Made by a program: the position numbers and the translations under genes. Below the pieces are notes generated by a model that was not told where the DNA came from, made no database searches, and saw only the letters and a list, made by a program, of their open reading frames with translations. A stretch of DNA of 64,000 nucleotides from Streptomyces sp. NL15-2K (lineage in GTDB: Bacteria > Actinomycetota > Actinomycetes > Streptomycetales > Streptomycetaceae), in the NCBI RefSeq assembly GCF_030551255.1, contig NZ_CP130630.1, positions 682,001-746,000 of the forward strand, read 5' to 3'. Position 1 is the stretch's first letter. The number at the start of each line of letters is the position of its first letter. Positions 63,080 through 64,000 of this stretch are shown here, piece by piece.

Positions 63080-64000
63080 ATGCCCTTGCTGACCCTCCCC
63101 CTGACTTCGTCCGAGGGGACGCCCATCTCGCTTCGCCCGCCGGGGAGCACCACCGCCTCCGCCGACCTGCCCACCCCCGACGAGGTGGTGGCCCACACGC
63201 TCCTGAACTGTCTGCTGCGCGAGGTGTCGGGGCCCGAGCACCAGTCAGTCGTCAGCGACGGCCGGCTGCTGCTGCGGCTGCCCCGCCGCGGGGTGCTGCT
63301 GCGCGTGGCCCTGCGCCGCACTTCGCTGCTGGGCGCGCACCGGTTCACCGGCCCGGTGAGCGAGCAGTGCGACGGCGGCTGGGCCGAGGTGGACTGGCGG
63401 CGCCTCGCCGAGTACACGCACGACGAGCTGCGGCTGCGCACCGGCGTGCGCAACGAGGAGTTCCTGGAGCAGATCGCCTCCAGCCACGAGGCGATCGCCA
63501 CCGCGCTGTCCGCCGGGCGGGCCGAGCGCGCCCCGGACGACCGGCTGTCGGCCTACCTCGCCTCGGAGCAGTCGCTGCTGTTCGGGCACCGCTTCCATCC
63601 CACGCCCAAGGCCCGCACCGGCGCCCCGCGCGCCTGGTCCGCGTACGCGCCGGAGGCCGGGGCCGTCTTCCCGCTGCGGCACCTCGCCGTCCGCGCCCCG
63701 CTGATCGCCGAGGAGTCCGCGGAGGCCTTCGCCACCGCAGCACTGGACCGGCAGCGCCCGGACCTCCCCGACGGCTACCGGCTGCTGCCGGCCCACCCGT
63801 GGCAGTACGAGACGCTCCGCGCGCATCCGGCGCTGCGCGCGGCGCTCGCGAGCGGCGATGTCCTCGACCTCGGCCCGGGCGGACGGCCGTTCGCCGCCAC
63901 CGCGTCCGTGCGCACGCTGTACGACGGTGAGACGTTCCTGAAGTTCAGCCTGAACGTGCGGATCACCAACTGCATGCGCAAGAACAGCAGTTACGAGCTG
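63080..64000 (+). CDS. IucA/IucC-family siderophore synthetase (second copy), cut by window end
   Basis: The frame is open from ATG 63080 (GGAG six bases upstream) to the last base, 307 codons. Early residues are Pro/Ser/Thr-rich; then come SEQSLLFGHRFHPTPKAR (the family E-x-GHxxHPxxK motif), LLPAHPWQYETL (HPWQ intact) and a nucleotide-binding ATASVRTLYDGETFLKFSLNVRITN. These are hallmark NIS-synthetase motifs, better conserved than in the first copy. It probably performs the other condensation step of a citrate-type siderophore. The C-terminal FhuF-like part lies beyond the window. Confidence 0.9.
   Translation, partial: MPLLTLPLTSSEGTPISLRPPGSTTASADLPTPDEVVAHTLLNCLLREVSGPEHQSVVSDGRLLLRLPRRGVLLRVALRRTSLLGAHRFTGPVSEQCDGGWAEVDWRRLAEYTHDELRLRTGVRNEEFLEQIASSHEAIATALSAGRAERAPDDRLSAYLASEQSLLFGHRFHPTPKARTGAPRAWSAYAPEAGAVFPLRHLAVRAPLIAEESAEAFATAALDRQRPDLPDGYRLLPAHPWQYETLRAHPALRAALASGDVLDLGPGGRPFAATASVRTLYDGETFLKFSLNVRITNCMRKNSSYEL

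Overview
The window is high-GC DNA with Streptomyces-style gene content: trans-AT polyketide synthases, mycothiol-linked formaldehyde metabolism, streptogrisin-like protease, ROK-controlled sugar ABC operon, and an IucA/IucC siderophore locus with an IdeR/DmdR-type iron box. It is most likely from a Streptomyces chromosome; I do not assign a species. No rRNA, tRNA or CRISPR array was seen.

Region 1 (1-34.3 kb) is part of a large trans-acyltransferase PKS/NRPS cluster. The plus-strand end holds the 3' part of a multimodular PKS (KS fragment, DH-like, ACP, KR, ACP, KS0, KS, ACP without serine) followed by a discrete AT-AT-ER protein. A perfect 16-bp hairpin at 11013-11048 separates it from a convergent minus-strand operon. 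In transcription order that operon has a decayed condensation-domain remnant, a giant PKS broken by an apparent one-base frameshift in a G7 run (28866-28872), a formyltransferase-A-PCP NRPS, a PP-loop ATPase, and a KS-ACP protein. Read as chemistry, formyl-glycine is loaded (FT-A-PCP), extended once without reduction (KS-ACP), cyclodehydrated to a 5-substituted oxazole (PP-loop enzyme), then extended through three KS-DH-KR modules, the last with a C-methyltransferase. This predicts the oxazolyl-methyl-triene half of oxazolomycin, inthomycin and phthoxazolin. From memory, the gene order also resembles ozmM to ozmQ. No methoxymalonyl-ACP genes, thioesterase or pathway regulator are in the window, so the final product is not fixed.

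Region 2 (34.4-44.0 kb) is ordinary accessory content: a Gfo/Idh/MocA oxidoreductase, a large secreted alpha/beta hydrolase with Calx-beta-like repeats, a PPOX-class protein, a MalY-type PLP enzyme, a DUF3800-like protein, a membrane-anchored trypsin-like protease, an EamA transporter and a small conserved protein.

Region 3 (44.1-50.0 kb) is a carbohydrate uptake unit: a ROK repressor divergent from two permeases, a lipoprotein binding protein and a Gfo/Idh/MocA dehydrogenase.

Region 4 (50.0-58.9 kb) holds an L,D-transpeptidase, a DinB/mycothiol-type protein divergent from a LysR regulator, a decayed SDR gene, an intact SDR, a hydrolase plus mycothiol-dependent formaldehyde dehydrogenase operon, a methyltransferase and an ABC exporter. 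A 163-bp hairpin MITE flanked by TA lies in the exporter's stop codon.

Region 5 (58.9-64.0 kb) is an NRPS-independent siderophore locus: a FhuF-type ferric reductase divergent, across an iron box, from an ATP-grasp enzyme, an IucA/IucC synthetase, a decayed MFS exporter, and a second IucA/IucC synthetase that runs off the window end.
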